From Streptomyces sp. TLI_235 (GTDB lineage Bacteria; Actinomycetota; Actinomycetes; Streptomycetales; Streptomycetaceae): DNA of 64,000 nt. The notes beneath the pieces are model-generated. The model did not search any database. It was not told the DNA's origin and saw nothing but the letters and a program-made list of their open reading frames with translations. The position numbers were made by a program, and so were the translations under genes. Below, in pieces: positions 15,582-24,240 of the stretch (within the stretch, counting starts at the first letter, position 1; each line of letters opens with the position of its first letter). The stretch is from the NCBI GenBank assembly GCA_002300355.1, contig NSGV01000001.1:1426001-1490000 (forward strand), read 5' to 3'.

Positions 15582-16712
15582 GTGACGGAGTCCTTCGACC
15601 GCGGCGGCACGGGCAGCAGCAAGTGGGCCCGGGCCGGGCGGGGCCGGATCGCCCTGGGCCTGGCCGACATGGACCTCCCGGGCCCACCGGCCGTCGGAGC
15701 GGCCCTGGCCGCGCGGGCCCGCCACCCGGCGTACGGCTACACGGTGGCCGATCCGGGCGCGCCGCGGTTGGTCGCCGACTGGTACCGCCGCCGGCACGGC
15801 GCCGTGGTGAACGAGGACTGGGTGCTCTGCCTGCCGTGCGGCCCGCGCACCGCGATGCGGCTGCTGCTGGACGCCGTGGCGCCCGAGGTCCGCGGCCGCA
15901 CCGCTGTCGCGGCGGCGCCGGAGTGGGGCGGCTTCGCCGGGATGTGCGCCGCGGCCGGGCTGCCCTTCGCGTCCGTCCCGCTCGGGCGCGCGGGCGACCC
16001 GTTCGGCGTGCCGCCGGCCGGCTTCGCCGCGCTGCGCCCCGGGGTGCTGCTGGTCAGCAGCCCGCACAACCCCACCGGCCGGTTGCGCACCGCCGACGAG
16101 ATCCGCGCGCTGGCCTCGCTGGCGGCCGCCGAGGAGGGCCTGCTGATCTCGGACGAGGTGCACGCCGATCTCGTCCACCCCGACCACGGGCTGCGCCACC
16201 CCGTCGCGGTGGCCACCGCCGATCCGGCCGCGGCCCGCCGCACGGTGACCGTCGGCTCGGTCGGCAAGACCTTCAACACCTCGGGCATCCCCAGCTGCTG
16301 GCTGCTCGTCCCGGACGCCGGGCTGCGCGCCCGGATCCGCGAGCGGGCCGCCGGATACGGGATCTGGGAGGGCGGGCTGCTGGAGCAGATCGTGCAGCGG
16401 GCCGCGCTGGAGGAGGGCGCCGGGTGGCTGGACGGGCTGCTGCACCACCTGGCCGCCGCCAGGGACCTCGCCCTGGCCGCGCTCGGCCCGGCGGTGCTCG
16501 CCCGCCCGCAGGCCTCGTACCTGCTCTGGCTGGACGGGGCCGCGCTCGGCCTGCCACCCGAACGGGCGAGGGAGGAGGCGATGACGGAGCGTGACGTCGA
16601 GCTGGCGGACGGGGCCGACTTCGGCGCGCCCCGTCCGGGACTGCTGCGGCTGAACTTCGCCCTGCCGCTGCCGGTGCTGGAGGACGCCCTGCACCGGCTG
16701 ACGTGCGCCTGA
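15582..16712 (+). CDS. MalY/PatB-type PLP-dependent C-S lyase (aminotransferase class I/II fold)
   Basis: A 376-residue fold-type I PLP enzyme. It shows the MalY/PatB signature set: SSPHNPTGRL, ISDEVHADLV (Asp binding the pyridine nitrogen) and SVGKTFNTSGI with the Schiff-base Lys; these distinguish cystathionine beta-lyase-like C-S lyases from ordinary aminotransferases. The reaction would be beta-elimination of a C-S bond giving pyruvate, ammonia and a thiol. The GTG at 15582 follows a GGAGGGAG binding site. It is on the same strand as egtABCD, 89 bases before egtA, and no egtE-like gene is seen in the window, so it is a candidate for the last ergothioneine step (see findings). Ordinary cystathionine beta-lyase activity is the alternative. 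Confidence 0.85.
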   Translation: MTESFDRGGTGSSKWARAGRGRIALGLADMDLPGPPAVGAALAARARHPAYGYTVADPGAPRLVADWYRRRHGAVVNEDWVLCLPCGPRTAMRLLLDAVAPEVRGRTAVAAAPEWGGFAGMCAAAGLPFASVPLGRAGDPFGVPPAGFAALRPGVLLVSSPHNPTGRLRTADEIRALASLAAAEEGLLISDEVHADLVHPDHGLRHPVAVATADPAAARRTVTVGSVGKTFNTSGIPSCWLLVPDAGLRARIRERAAGYGIWEGGLLEQIVQRAALEEGAGWLDGLLHHLAAARDLALAALGPAVLARPQASYLLWLDGAALGLPPERAREEAMTERDVELADGADFGAPRPGLLRLNFALPLPVLEDALHRLTCA

Positions 16713-16801
16713 CCTGCGTGGGGCGGCAATGATGTTTGCCGCGTAGCAGACTGAGCAGGAACAACCGGGCCGCAATCGCGTACCGAGGGATGGTGAGTCC
16801 G

Positions 16802-18130
16802 GTGATACCCGTCCGCCCGCAGCGCAGCACTGACCGACCGAATCAGACACCCAGCGTGACGCCGCTGACCGAGGCGTCCGCCGAGACCCATCTGGCCGGA
16901 ATCTGTTTCAAGATCGGGCCGCCGGCCCTGGTCGGGGTCGAGGCCGAGTGGTTCGTCCACGACAGCCGATGTCCCGAGCGGCCGGTCGACCCCGGTCGCA
17001 CCGCCGCCGCCCTCGCGGCCCTGCCCGAGGACCACGACGGCCCGCGCTTCCCGGCGGGCTCCCGCTTCACCCGCGAACCAGGCGGCCAGGTCGAGCTCAG
17101 CTCCCGGCCCGCCGACTCCCCCGCCGACTGCGCAGCCGACCTGCTGCGCGACCAGGCGGCCCTGCGCACCGCACTGGCCGACCAGGGCCTGCGGCTCACC
17201 GGCAGCGGCACCGACCCGCTCGGCAGGACCCGCCGGATGCAGACCGAGCACCCCCGGTACCGCGCCATGCAGGCCTTCTTCGACCGCGCCGGGCCCTGGG
17301 GCGAGATCATGATGACCGGCACCGCATCGGTCCAGGTCTGCGTGGACGCCGGCACCGAGGCCGCGGTCGCCCGCCGCTGGCACCTCGTCCACCGGCTCGG
17401 CCCCGTCCTGGTCGCCGCCTTCGCCAACTCCCCCCTGCTGGACGGCCGGCCCACCGGCTACCGGTCCAGCCGGCAGGTGGTGTGGTCCCGGATGGACCCG
17501 ACCCGCACCCTCGCCCCGCTGCCGGACGGCGACCCGCGCGAGGCCTGGGCCCGGTACGTGCTGGACGCCGAGGTGCTGTGCGTCCGCCGGGCCGAGGGCC
17601 GGCCGTGGACGGCGCCGCCCGGCCTGACCTTCCGACACTGGCTACGCGGTGCCGGCGAGCGGCCCGCCACCCTGGCGGACCTGGAGTACCACCGCACCAC
17701 GCTCTTCCCGCCCGTCCGGCCGCGCGGCCACCTGGAGCTGCGCATGATCGACGCCCAGCCCGGCGACGGCTGGCTCGTCCCGCTCGCCCTGGTGACCGCG
17801 CTGCTCGACGACCCGGAGGCCACCGAGGCGGCGCTCGCCGCGCTGGAACCGCTCGGCCACGACCGTGCCCTGCCGCCGCCGCGCTGCAGCCTCTGGCGGC
17901 GGGCCGCCGCCCTCGGCACCACCGATCCCGAACTGCGGCAGGCCGCGCTCGCCTGCTTCGCCGCCGCCGAGCGGGCGCTCGCCCGTCGGCGCGACTCCGC
18001 CGGCCTGCGCCGGGCGCTGACCGAGTACGCCGACCGCTACCCCGCCCGGGGCCGCTGCCCGGCCGACGACCAACTGGACGCCGTCCGGGCCGGGCGCCGC
18101 CCCGCCGTCGAGGAGGACGCACCGTGCTGA
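16802..18130 (+). CDS. egtA: Glutamate-cysteine ligase EgtA (ergothioneine biosynthesis)
   Basis: A GCS2-like ATP-dependent ligase of about 442 residues that makes gamma-glutamylcysteine, the sulfur donor for EgtB. It has the family motifs GICFKIGPPALVGVEAEW near the N-terminus (metal-binding Glu residues), TREPGGQVELSS, and GTASVQVCVDAG with HLVHRLGPVLVAAFANSP. The start is uncertain: ATG 16790, GTG 16793 and GTG 16802 are in frame and none has ideal ribosome-binding spacing; conservation begins well after all three. The last seven bases overlap egtB. First gene of a tight egtABCD operon; the cluster order and overlaps make the assignment firm. Confidence 0.92.
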   Translation: MIPVRPQRSTDRPNQTPSVTPLTEASAETHLAGICFKIGPPALVGVEAEWFVHDSRCPERPVDPGRTAAALAALPEDHDGPRFPAGSRFTREPGGQVELSSRPADSPADCAADLLRDQAALRTALADQGLRLTGSGTDPLGRTRRMQTEHPRYRAMQAFFDRAGPWGEIMMTGTASVQVCVDAGTEAAVARRWHLVHRLGPVLVAAFANSPLLDGRPTGYRSSRQVVWSRMDPTRTLAPLPDGDPREAWARYVLDAEVLCVRRAEGRPWTAPPGLTFRHWLRGAGERPATLADLEYHRTTLFPPVRPRGHLELRMIDAQPGDGWLVPLALVTALLDDPEATEAALAALEPLGHDRALPPPRCSLWRRAAALGTTDPELRQAALACFAAAERALARRRDSAGLRRALTEYADRYPARGRCPADDQLDAVRAGRRPAVEEDAPC

Positions 18131-19473
18131 ACGCCGACCGCACCGACCCGGCGACGCTCCGCGAGGCGATCGCCACCGAGCTGCTGGCCGCCCGCGACCG
18201 CACCGCCGGGCTCACCGGCTGCGTGGACGACCGCGACCTCACCGCCCAGCACTCCCCGCTGATGTCGCCGCTGGTCTGGGACCTCGCGCACATCGGCAAC
18301 CAGGAGGAGCTGTGGCTGCTGCGCAACGTCGGCGGCCACGACCCGATGCACCCCGAGATCGACCCGCTCTACGACGCCTTCGAGCACCCGCGGGCCGAGC
18401 GGCCCAGCCTGCCGCTGCTGCCGCCCGACGAGGCCCGGCGGTACGCGCACGAGGTCCGCGGCCGGGTCCTCGACCTGCTGGAGGCGAGCCCGCTGGAGGG
18501 CGCCCCGCTGCTGGACGCCGGATTCGCCTTCGGCATGATCGCCCAGCACGAACAGCAGCACGACGAGACCATGCTGATCACCCATCAGCTCCGGCAGGGC
18601 GCCGCCGTGCTGGCCGCCCCTCCCCCGCCGCCCGCCACCACGGACCGGCTGCCCGCCGAAGTCCTCGTCCCCGCGGGCCCGTTCACCATGGGCACCGACA
18701 CCGAACCGTGGGCGCTGGACAACGAGCGGCCCGCGCACGAGGTGGACCTGCCGGCCTACTGGCTGGACACCGTCCCGGTCTCCAACGCCGCGTACCAGGC
18801 CTTCGTCGAGGACGGCGGCTACCGGGAACCGCGCTGGTGGACACCGGCCGGATGGGACCACCGGCGAAAGGCCGACCTCACCGCACCGCTGTTCTGGAGC
18901 CGGGAGGGCGGACAGTGGCTGCGCCGCCGCTTCGGCACCGTCGAACCGGTGCCGCCGAACGAGCCCGTGCTGCACGTCAGTTGGTACGAGGCGGACGCCT
19001 ACGCCCGCTGGGCCGGCCGGCGGCTGCCCACCGAGGCCGAGTGGGAGAAGGCCGCCCGCTTCGACCCCGTCACCGGCCGATCCCGCCGCTTCCCCTGGGG
19101 CGACGAACAGCCCGCCGCCGAACACGCCAACATCGGCCAGCGGCACCTGCAGCCGGCCCCGGTCGGCAGTTACCCGGCGGGCACCGCGCCCTGCGGCGCC
19201 CGGCAGCTGATCGGCGACGTCTGGGAGTGGACGGCGAGCGACTTCTCGCCCTACCCCGGCTTCACCGCCTGGCCGTACAAGGAGTACTCCGAGGTGTTCT
19301 TCGGGCCCGAGTACAAGGTGCTGCGCGGCGGCTCGTTCGCCGTCGCGCCGGTCGCCTGCCGGGGCACCTTCCGCAACTGGGACTACCCGATCCGGCGGCA
19401 GATCTTCGCCGGGTTCCGCACCGCCCGCACCGCCGGCACCCCCCGTACCGCCCATGACGCCGAGGGCGCCTGA
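18124..19473 (+). CDS. egtB: Hercynine oxygenase (sulfoxide synthase) EgtB
   Basis: A 449-residue non-heme iron enzyme that joins gamma-glutamylcysteine to hercynine with O2, giving the sulfoxide conjugate. The N-terminal DinB-like domain supplies the iron ligands His56 (DLAHIGNQEE) and His142/His146 in the HEQQHDE motif; the C-terminal FGE-sulfatase domain (from about 185) has AGPFTMGTD, RLPTEAEWEKAARF, GDVWEWTAS and LRGGSF. The GTG at 18124 is preceded by GAGGAGG and overlaps the end of egtA by seven bases. The stop is shared in a TGATG junction with egtC. All expected catalytic regions are present. Confidence 0.95.
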   Translation: MLNADRTDPATLREAIATELLAARDRTAGLTGCVDDRDLTAQHSPLMSPLVWDLAHIGNQEELWLLRNVGGHDPMHPEIDPLYDAFEHPRAERPSLPLLPPDEARRYAHEVRGRVLDLLEASPLEGAPLLDAGFAFGMIAQHEQQHDETMLITHQLRQGAAVLAAPPPPPATTDRLPAEVLVPAGPFTMGTDTEPWALDNERPAHEVDLPAYWLDTVPVSNAAYQAFVEDGGYREPRWWTPAGWDHRRKADLTAPLFWSREGGQWLRRRFGTVEPVPPNEPVLHVSWYEADAYARWAGRRLPTEAEWEKAARFDPVTGRSRRFPWGDEQPAAEHANIGQRHLQPAPVGSYPAGTAPCGARQLIGDVWEWTASDFSPYPGFTAWPYKEYSEVFFGPEYKVLRGGSFAVAPVACRGTFRNWDYPIRRQIFAGFRTARTAGTPRTAHDAEGA

Positions 19474-20300
19474 TGTGCCGCCACCTCGCCTACCTCGGCG
19501 GCGAACTCCCGCTCGGCGCGCTGCTGTTCGACCCGCCGTACGGGCTCGTCCGGCAGTCCTGGGCACCCCGCCGGCAGCGGTACGGCACGGTGAACGCCGA
19601 CGGCTTCGGCATCGGCTGGTACGCCCCCGGCGAGGAGCGGCCCGCCCGCTACCGCAGGGCCGGGCCGATCTGGGCGGACGAGAACCTCGTCGACCTCGCC
19701 CGGGTGGTGCGCACCCGGGCGCTGCTCGCCGCCGTCCGCTCGGCCACCGCCGGCTGCGCGCCGGGCGAGGCCGCCGCCGCACCGTTCACCGCCGGGCGGC
19801 TGCTGTTCAGTCACAACGGCGCCCTGCCCGGCTGGCCCGAGCGGTACGGGCCGCTCGCCGCCACCCTGCCGCCGGCCGACCTGATGGCACTGGAGGCGCG
19901 CAGCGACTCGGCCCTGCTGTTCGCCCTGCTGCTGGCCCGGCTGCGCACCGGCGCCGATCTCGGCGAGGCCGTCGCCGACACCGTCCGGGAGGCCGCCAAG
20001 TACGGCGAGGCCAGGCTCAACCTGCTGGTCACCGACGGCCGTTCGATCGCCGCGACGGCCTGGGGCGACACCCTCTTCCACCGCACCGGCACCGTGTCCG
20101 ACGTGTCGGCCGGGGTGGTGGTCGCCTCCGAGCCGCTGGACGACGGGCCCGGCTGGACCGAGGTCCCCGACCGCACGCTGCTGCTCGCCGGACCGGCGGG
20201 CGTGGCGCTGCACCCCATCGACATCGACCGCCCCGTACCGGAGAGCGACCGGCCCGAACCGAGTGACGGCCGCCCGACGCGAGAGGACGACTCGCCGTGA
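19473..20300 (+). CDS. egtC: Gamma-glutamyl hercynylcysteine sulfoxide hydrolase EgtC
   Basis: A 275-residue class II glutamine amidotransferase-fold hydrolase. The N-terminal Cys2 nucleophile (MCRHLAYLG) is exposed after Met removal; [10 protein letters not shown], the SHNGALPGW loop and the [12 protein letters not shown] segment complete the Ntn site. It removes the gamma-glutamyl group from the EgtB product. The ATG overlaps the egtB stop (TGATG), so the start is certain. The C-terminus is an acidic, Pro-rich tail that overlaps the egtD start by four bases. It belongs to the coupled egtABCD operon. Confidence 0.95.
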   Translation: MCRHLAYLGGELPLGALLFDPPYGLVRQSWAPRRQRYGTVNADGFGIGWYAPGEERPARYRRAGPIWADENLVDLARVVRTRALLAAVRSATAGCAPGEAAAAPFTAGRLLFSHNGALPGWPERYGPLAATLPPADLMALEARSDSALLFALLLARLRTGADLGEAVADTVREAAKYGEARLNLLVTDGRSIAATAWGDTLFHRTGTVSDVSAGVVVASEPLDDGPGWTEVPDRTLLLAGPAGVALHPIDIDRPVPESDRPEPSDGRPTREDDSP

Positions 20301-21268
20301 GCACCTTCGACCTGACCCGTCTGCTGCCCGCCGACCACTTCAGCCACGCGCTGCGGCACGATGTGCAGCGTGGCCTGACGGCAAGTCCCAAGTGGCTGCC
20401 GCCCAAGTGGTTCTACGACGCCCGGGGCAGCGAGCTGTTCGAGGAGATCACCCGGCTGCCCGAGTACTACCCGACCCGGGCCGAGCGGGAGATCCTCACC
20501 GACCGGGCCGCCGAGATCGCCGGCCTCACCCGGGCCCGGACGCTGGTGGAGCTGGGCTCCGGCTCGTCCGAGAAGACCCGGCTGCTGCTGGACGCGCTGA
20601 ACGGCTTCGGCAGCCTGGAGGCGTACGTGCCGGTGGACGTCAGCGAGAGCGCACTGGAGGCCGCCGGGGCGGCGCTGGCCGCCGACTACCCGGGCACCGA
20701 CGTGCACGCGGTGCTCTCCGACTTCACCCAGGGGCTCGGGCTGCCGCCCGGCGGCGGGCCGCGGCTGGTCGCCTTCCTCGGCGGCACCCTCGGCAACTTC
20801 GTGCCCGCCGAGCGGGCCGGCTTCCTGCGCACCCTGCGGGCCGCCCTGGAACCGGGCGACGCGCTGCTGCTCGGCACCGACCTGGTGAAGGACCCGGCGG
20901 TGCTGGTCGCCGCGTACGACGACGCGGCCGGGGTGACCGCCGAGTTCAACAAGAACGTGCTGAACGTGCTCGACCGGGAGCTGGACGCCGACTTCGACCC
21001 GGACGCCTTCGAGCACGTGGCGCTCTGGGACACCGAGCAGGAGTGGATCGAGATGCGGCTGCGCTCGGTGCGCGACCAGACGGTGAAGATCCCGGCACTG
21101 GACCTGCCGGTGCACTTCGACGCCGGCGAGGAGCTGCGCACCGAGGTCTCGGCGAAGTTCCGGCACGAGCGGGTGGCCCGGGAGCTGGCGGTGGCCGGCC
21201 TGCGGCTGACCCACTGGTGGACGGACGGCGCGGGACAGTTCGGGCTGTCCCTCTCCGAGCCTGTCTAA
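20297..21268 (+). CDS. egtD: L-histidine N-alpha-methyltransferase EgtD
   Basis: A 323-residue SAM-dependent enzyme that trimethylates histidine to hercynine, the scaffold of ergothioneine. Motifs include [33 protein letters not shown], the SAM loop [13 protein letters not shown], the [10 protein letters not shown] segment and the C-terminal [17 protein letters not shown], all typical of the family. The GTG at 20297 forms a GTGA overlap with egtC. It is the last gene of the operon; no clear hairpin terminator was found downstream before the glucose permease, 139 bases away. Confidence 0.95.
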   Translation: MSTFDLTRLLPADHFSHALRHDVQRGLTASPKWLPPKWFYDARGSELFEEITRLPEYYPTRAEREILTDRAAEIAGLTRARTLVELGSGSSEKTRLLLDALNGFGSLEAYVPVDVSESALEAAGAALAADYPGTDVHAVLSDFTQGLGLPPGGGPRLVAFLGGTLGNFVPAERAGFLRTLRAALEPGDALLLGTDLVKDPAVLVAAYDDAAGVTAEFNKNVLNVLDRELDADFDPDAFEHVALWDTEQEWIEMRLRSVRDQTVKIPALDLPVHFDAGEELRTEVSAKFRHERVARELAVAGLRLTHWWTDGAGQFGLSLSEPV

Positions 21269-21407
21269 ATCTTCATACAATTCAGATATTGAACGCCTGC
21301 CTGGACTGCTTTGGCCCAATGTCCGGATAGTGCGTACATGTGATGAACAGACCGAGGGTACGATCCTGACGCCTCTCTCAATGTCGAGTACACAGGAGTC
21401 AGAGATC

Positions 21408-22829
21408 GTGAGCGTCACCCAACAGCCCGTAGCGGCCCGCGCGCAGTCTCCGGACCGGCTCGGGTTCGTGGTCTTCATCGCGGCGGCGGCCGCGCTCGGC
21501 GGCTTCCTGTTCGGCTACGACAGCTCGGTGATCAACGGCGCCGTCTCCGGCATCCAGGGCAGATTCGGGATCGGGGACGGCGTCACCGGCCTGATCGTCT
21601 CCTCCGCGCTGCTCGGCTCCGCGGTGGGCGCGGCGGTGGCCGGCCGGTTCGCCGACCGGTACGGCCGCATCCGGGTGATGAAGGTCGCCGCCGTGCTCTT
21701 CGCGGTCAGCGCCCTCGGCTCGGCGTTGCCGTTCGCCGCCTGGGACCTCGCCGCCTGGCGCGTCCTCGGCGGGGCCGCGATCGGCATCGCCTCGGTGATC
21801 GCCCCGACCTACATCGCCGAGGTCGCGCCGACCCGGTACCGCGGCCGGCTCGCCTCCTTCCAGCAGGCCGCCATCGTGCTCGGCATCGCCGTCTCCCAGC
21901 TGGTGAACTGGCTGCTCGCGGAGGCCGCGGACGGCGACACCCGCGGCAGCCTGCTCGGCCTGGAGGCCTGGCAGTGGATGCTCGGCATCTGCGTCCTGCC
22001 CGCGGGGCTCTACTTCGTGATGGCCGCGATGATCCCGGAGTCCCCGCGCTTCCTGATCTCCGCCGGACGGCTCGACGAGGCCCGCTCGGTGCTGCGCCAG
22101 GTCGAGGGCGACGGGTCGGACACCGAGGCCCGGATCACCGAGATCCGTACGCTGATCGCCTCCGACCACCGGCCGCGCTTCCGCGACCTGCTCGGCGGCC
22201 GGCTCGGCCTGCTGCCGATCGTCTGGGTGGGCATCGGCCTCTCGGTGTTCCAGCAGCTCGTCGGCATCAACGTGATCTTCTACTACTCCTCGATCCTCTG
22301 GCAGTCGGTCGGCATCGACCAGAGCAACTCGCTGGTGATCAGCTTCGTCGGCTCGGTGATCAACATCGCCGGTACCGCGATCGCCGTCCTGCTGGTCGAC
22401 CGGATCGGCCGCAAGCCGCTCGCGCTGATCGGCTCGGCCGGCATGGCCGTCACCCTCGGCGCGGCCGCCTGGGCCTTCTCCTCGGCCGCCGGCACCGGCG
22501 ACGACGTCACCCTGCCGGACCTGCAGGGCACGGTCGCCCTCGTCGCGGCCAACCTGTTCGTGCTGTTCTTCGCGCTCTCCTGGGGCGTCGTCGTCTGGGT
22601 GATGCTCGGCGAGATGTTCCCGAACCGGATCCGGGCCGCCGCGCTCTCGGTCGCCGCCTCGGCGCAGTGGCTGGCCAACTGGGCGATCACCGTCTCGTTC
22701 CCGGCGATGTCGCGGTGGAACCTCTCCGCCACCTACGCGCTGTACGCGGCCTTCGCGCTCGGCTCGATCCCCTTCGTGGCGACGTTCATGAAGGAGACCA
22801 AGGGCGTCCGTCTGGAGGACATGGGCTGA
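21408..22829 (+). CDS. glcP: Glucose permease, sugar porter family (MFS)
   Basis: A 473-residue, 12-helix major facilitator with the sugar porter signatures: GGFLFGYDSSVINGAV in helix 1, RFADRYGRIRVM, PTYIAEVAPTRYRGRLASFQQ, PESPRFLISAGR and the QQLVGINVIFYYSSILW quinolone-loop motif. It is very similar to GlcP of S. coelicolor, the main glucose transporter behind glucose repression in Streptomyces. The GTG at 21408 is chosen because AGGAG lies nine bases upstream; an in-frame ATG at 21381 is less well placed. The spacer after egtD is AT-rich near 21269-21300 and probably holds its promoter. A strong hairpin terminator follows. Confidence 0.9.
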   Translation: MSVTQQPVAARAQSPDRLGFVVFIAAAAALGGFLFGYDSSVINGAVSGIQGRFGIGDGVTGLIVSSALLGSAVGAAVAGRFADRYGRIRVMKVAAVLFAVSALGSALPFAAWDLAAWRVLGGAAIGIASVIAPTYIAEVAPTRYRGRLASFQQAAIVLGIAVSQLVNWLLAEAADGDTRGSLLGLEAWQWMLGICVLPAGLYFVMAAMIPESPRFLISAGRLDEARSVLRQVEGDGSDTEARITEIRTLIASDHRPRFRDLLGGRLGLLPIVWVGIGLSVFQQLVGINVIFYYSSILWQSVGIDQSNSLVISFVGSVINIAGTAIAVLLVDRIGRKPLALIGSAGMAVTLGAAAWAFSSAAGTGDDVTLPDLQGTVALVAANLFVLFFALSWGVVVWVMLGEMFPNRIRAAALSVAASAQWLANWAITVSFPAMSRWNLSATYALYAAFALGSIPFVATFMKETKGVRLEDMG

Positions 22830-22850
22830 TCGCCGCATCCGCTTCCCGGA

Positions 22851-22884
22851 GCAGGGGCGTCCGCACGGTTGCGGGCGCCCCTGC
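22851..22884 (+). terminator. Hairpin terminator after glucose permease
   Basis: A 15-bp stem (22851-22865 with 22870-22884, one G.T-type mismatch) around a CGGT loop, 21 bases after the permease stop. Confidence 0.85.
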
Positions 22885-22995
22885 TGCGCTGCGGGTCCGC
22901 GGGCACCCTAGCGTTCCGGGCGGCGGGCGGAGGCACAATCGCCCACTCTCCGCGCACGCCACGGCACATCCGGTACCCATGACGCAGGGAGGGAT

Positions 22996-24192
22996 GTGCC
23001 CTTGATCTTCAGTCGGATTCGCACCCGCAGGCCCGCCGCCGGAGCCTGCCCCCACGCCCACCAGCACGTGCCGCAGACCGGGCCGAACCCGGTGGGTCCC
23101 GTGCCGGGCGGCCTCGCCGCGCAGGCCGTCGCGTTCGTCCGGCAGTTCCACCGCGAGAACGCTGCTGCCGGCGACCCGGCACCGCGGGTCCGCCAGGTGC
23201 TCGCCGAGGTCGAACGCACCGGCGGCTACCGGCACACCACCGAGGAACTCGCCTTCGGGGCCCGGCTCGCCTGGCGCAACGCCGCCCGCTGCATCGGCCG
23301 CCTCTACTGGCGCAGCCTGGTCGTCCGCGACCTGCGGCAAATCGACACCCCCGACGCGATGGCCGAAGAGTGCTTCGCCCACCTGCGGACCGCCACCAAC
23401 GGCGGCCGGATCCGCCCGGTGATCTCCGTCTTCGCCCCGGACCGGCCCGGACTGCCCACCCCCCGCATCCTCAACCCTCAACTCGTCCGGTACGCCGGCT
23501 ATCCCGACGGCGAGGGCGGCTGGACCGGCGACCCGGCGGGGGCGGCGCTCGCCGCAAAGGCCCGAGAGCTCGGCTGGAAGAGCGGCGAGGAGCGGTTCGA
23601 CGTCCTGCCGCTGCTCGTCCAGCGGCTGCCCGGCGAGGAACCCTCCTGGTACGAGCTCCCGGACGACGCCGTGCTGGAGGTGCCGCTGCACCACCCCGAG
23701 CACGCCTGGTTCGCCGGGCTCGGGCTGCGGTGGTACGCCGTGCCGGCGATCAGCGACATGACGCTGGAGATCGGCGGGATCCGGTACCCGGCGGCGCCGT
23801 TCAACGGCTGGTACATGGGGACCGAGATCGGCGCCCGGAACCTGGCCGACGCCGACCGCTACGACATGCTCGGCGAGGTCGCGCGGCGGCTCGGGCTCGA
23901 CACGGGGTCGGAGCGGACGCTCTGGCGGGACCGGGCGCTCGTCGAGCTGAACGTGGCCGTGCTGCACTCCTACGAACGGGCCGGGGTCACCATGGCGGAC
24001 CACCACACCGAGTCCGTGCGCTTCCTCTCCCACGTCGCCCGGGAGCAGCGGCACGGGCGGCCCACCCCGGCGGACTGGAGCTGGATCGTGCCGCCGGTGT
24101 CGGGCGGGCTGACGCCGGTGTACCACCGGTACTACGACCCGGTGGACCCGGACCTGAGACCGGCCTTCCTGCCGAGAGAGGGCTCGCCCTGA
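22996..24192 (+). CDS. nos: Bacterial nitric oxide synthase oxygenase
   Basis: About 398 residues, a stand-alone NOS oxygenase domain with no reductase module. The heme-ligating Cys is in WRNAARCIGR (Cys99 from the chosen start); the substrate site is in WYMGTEIGARN with the arginine-binding Glu277; the pterin-side WSWIVPPVSGGLTPVYHRYY segment is at the C-terminus. It oxidises L-arginine to citrulline and NO using electrons from unspecified reductases. GTG 22996 follows AGGGAGGG closely; a TTG at 23002 with better spacing is an alternative start. It stands alone between the permease terminator and a convergent hydrolase. A thaxtomin-type nitration partner gene was not seen. Confidence 0.92.
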   Translation: MPLIFSRIRTRRPAAGACPHAHQHVPQTGPNPVGPVPGGLAAQAVAFVRQFHRENAAAGDPAPRVRQVLAEVERTGGYRHTTEELAFGARLAWRNAARCIGRLYWRSLVVRDLRQIDTPDAMAEECFAHLRTATNGGRIRPVISVFAPDRPGLPTPRILNPQLVRYAGYPDGEGGWTGDPAGAALAAKARELGWKSGEERFDVLPLLVQRLPGEEPSWYELPDDAVLEVPLHHPEHAWFAGLGLRWYAVPAISDMTLEIGGIRYPAAPFNGWYMGTEIGARNLADADRYDMLGEVARRLGLDTGSERTLWRDRALVELNVAVLHSYERAGVTMADHHTESVRFLSHVAREQRHGRPTPADWSWIVPPVSGGLTPVYHRYYDPVDPDLRPAFLPREGSP

Positions 24193-24240
24193 GCGTGGGA
24201 GGCGGTGGGGTCCGGTCGGCGTGGGCGGCGGCGGCCGGGC

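Noticed and set aside
21269..21407. A glcP promoter and repressor site
   Set aside because: AT-rich patches exist but no convincing -35/-10 pair or palindrome could be defined.
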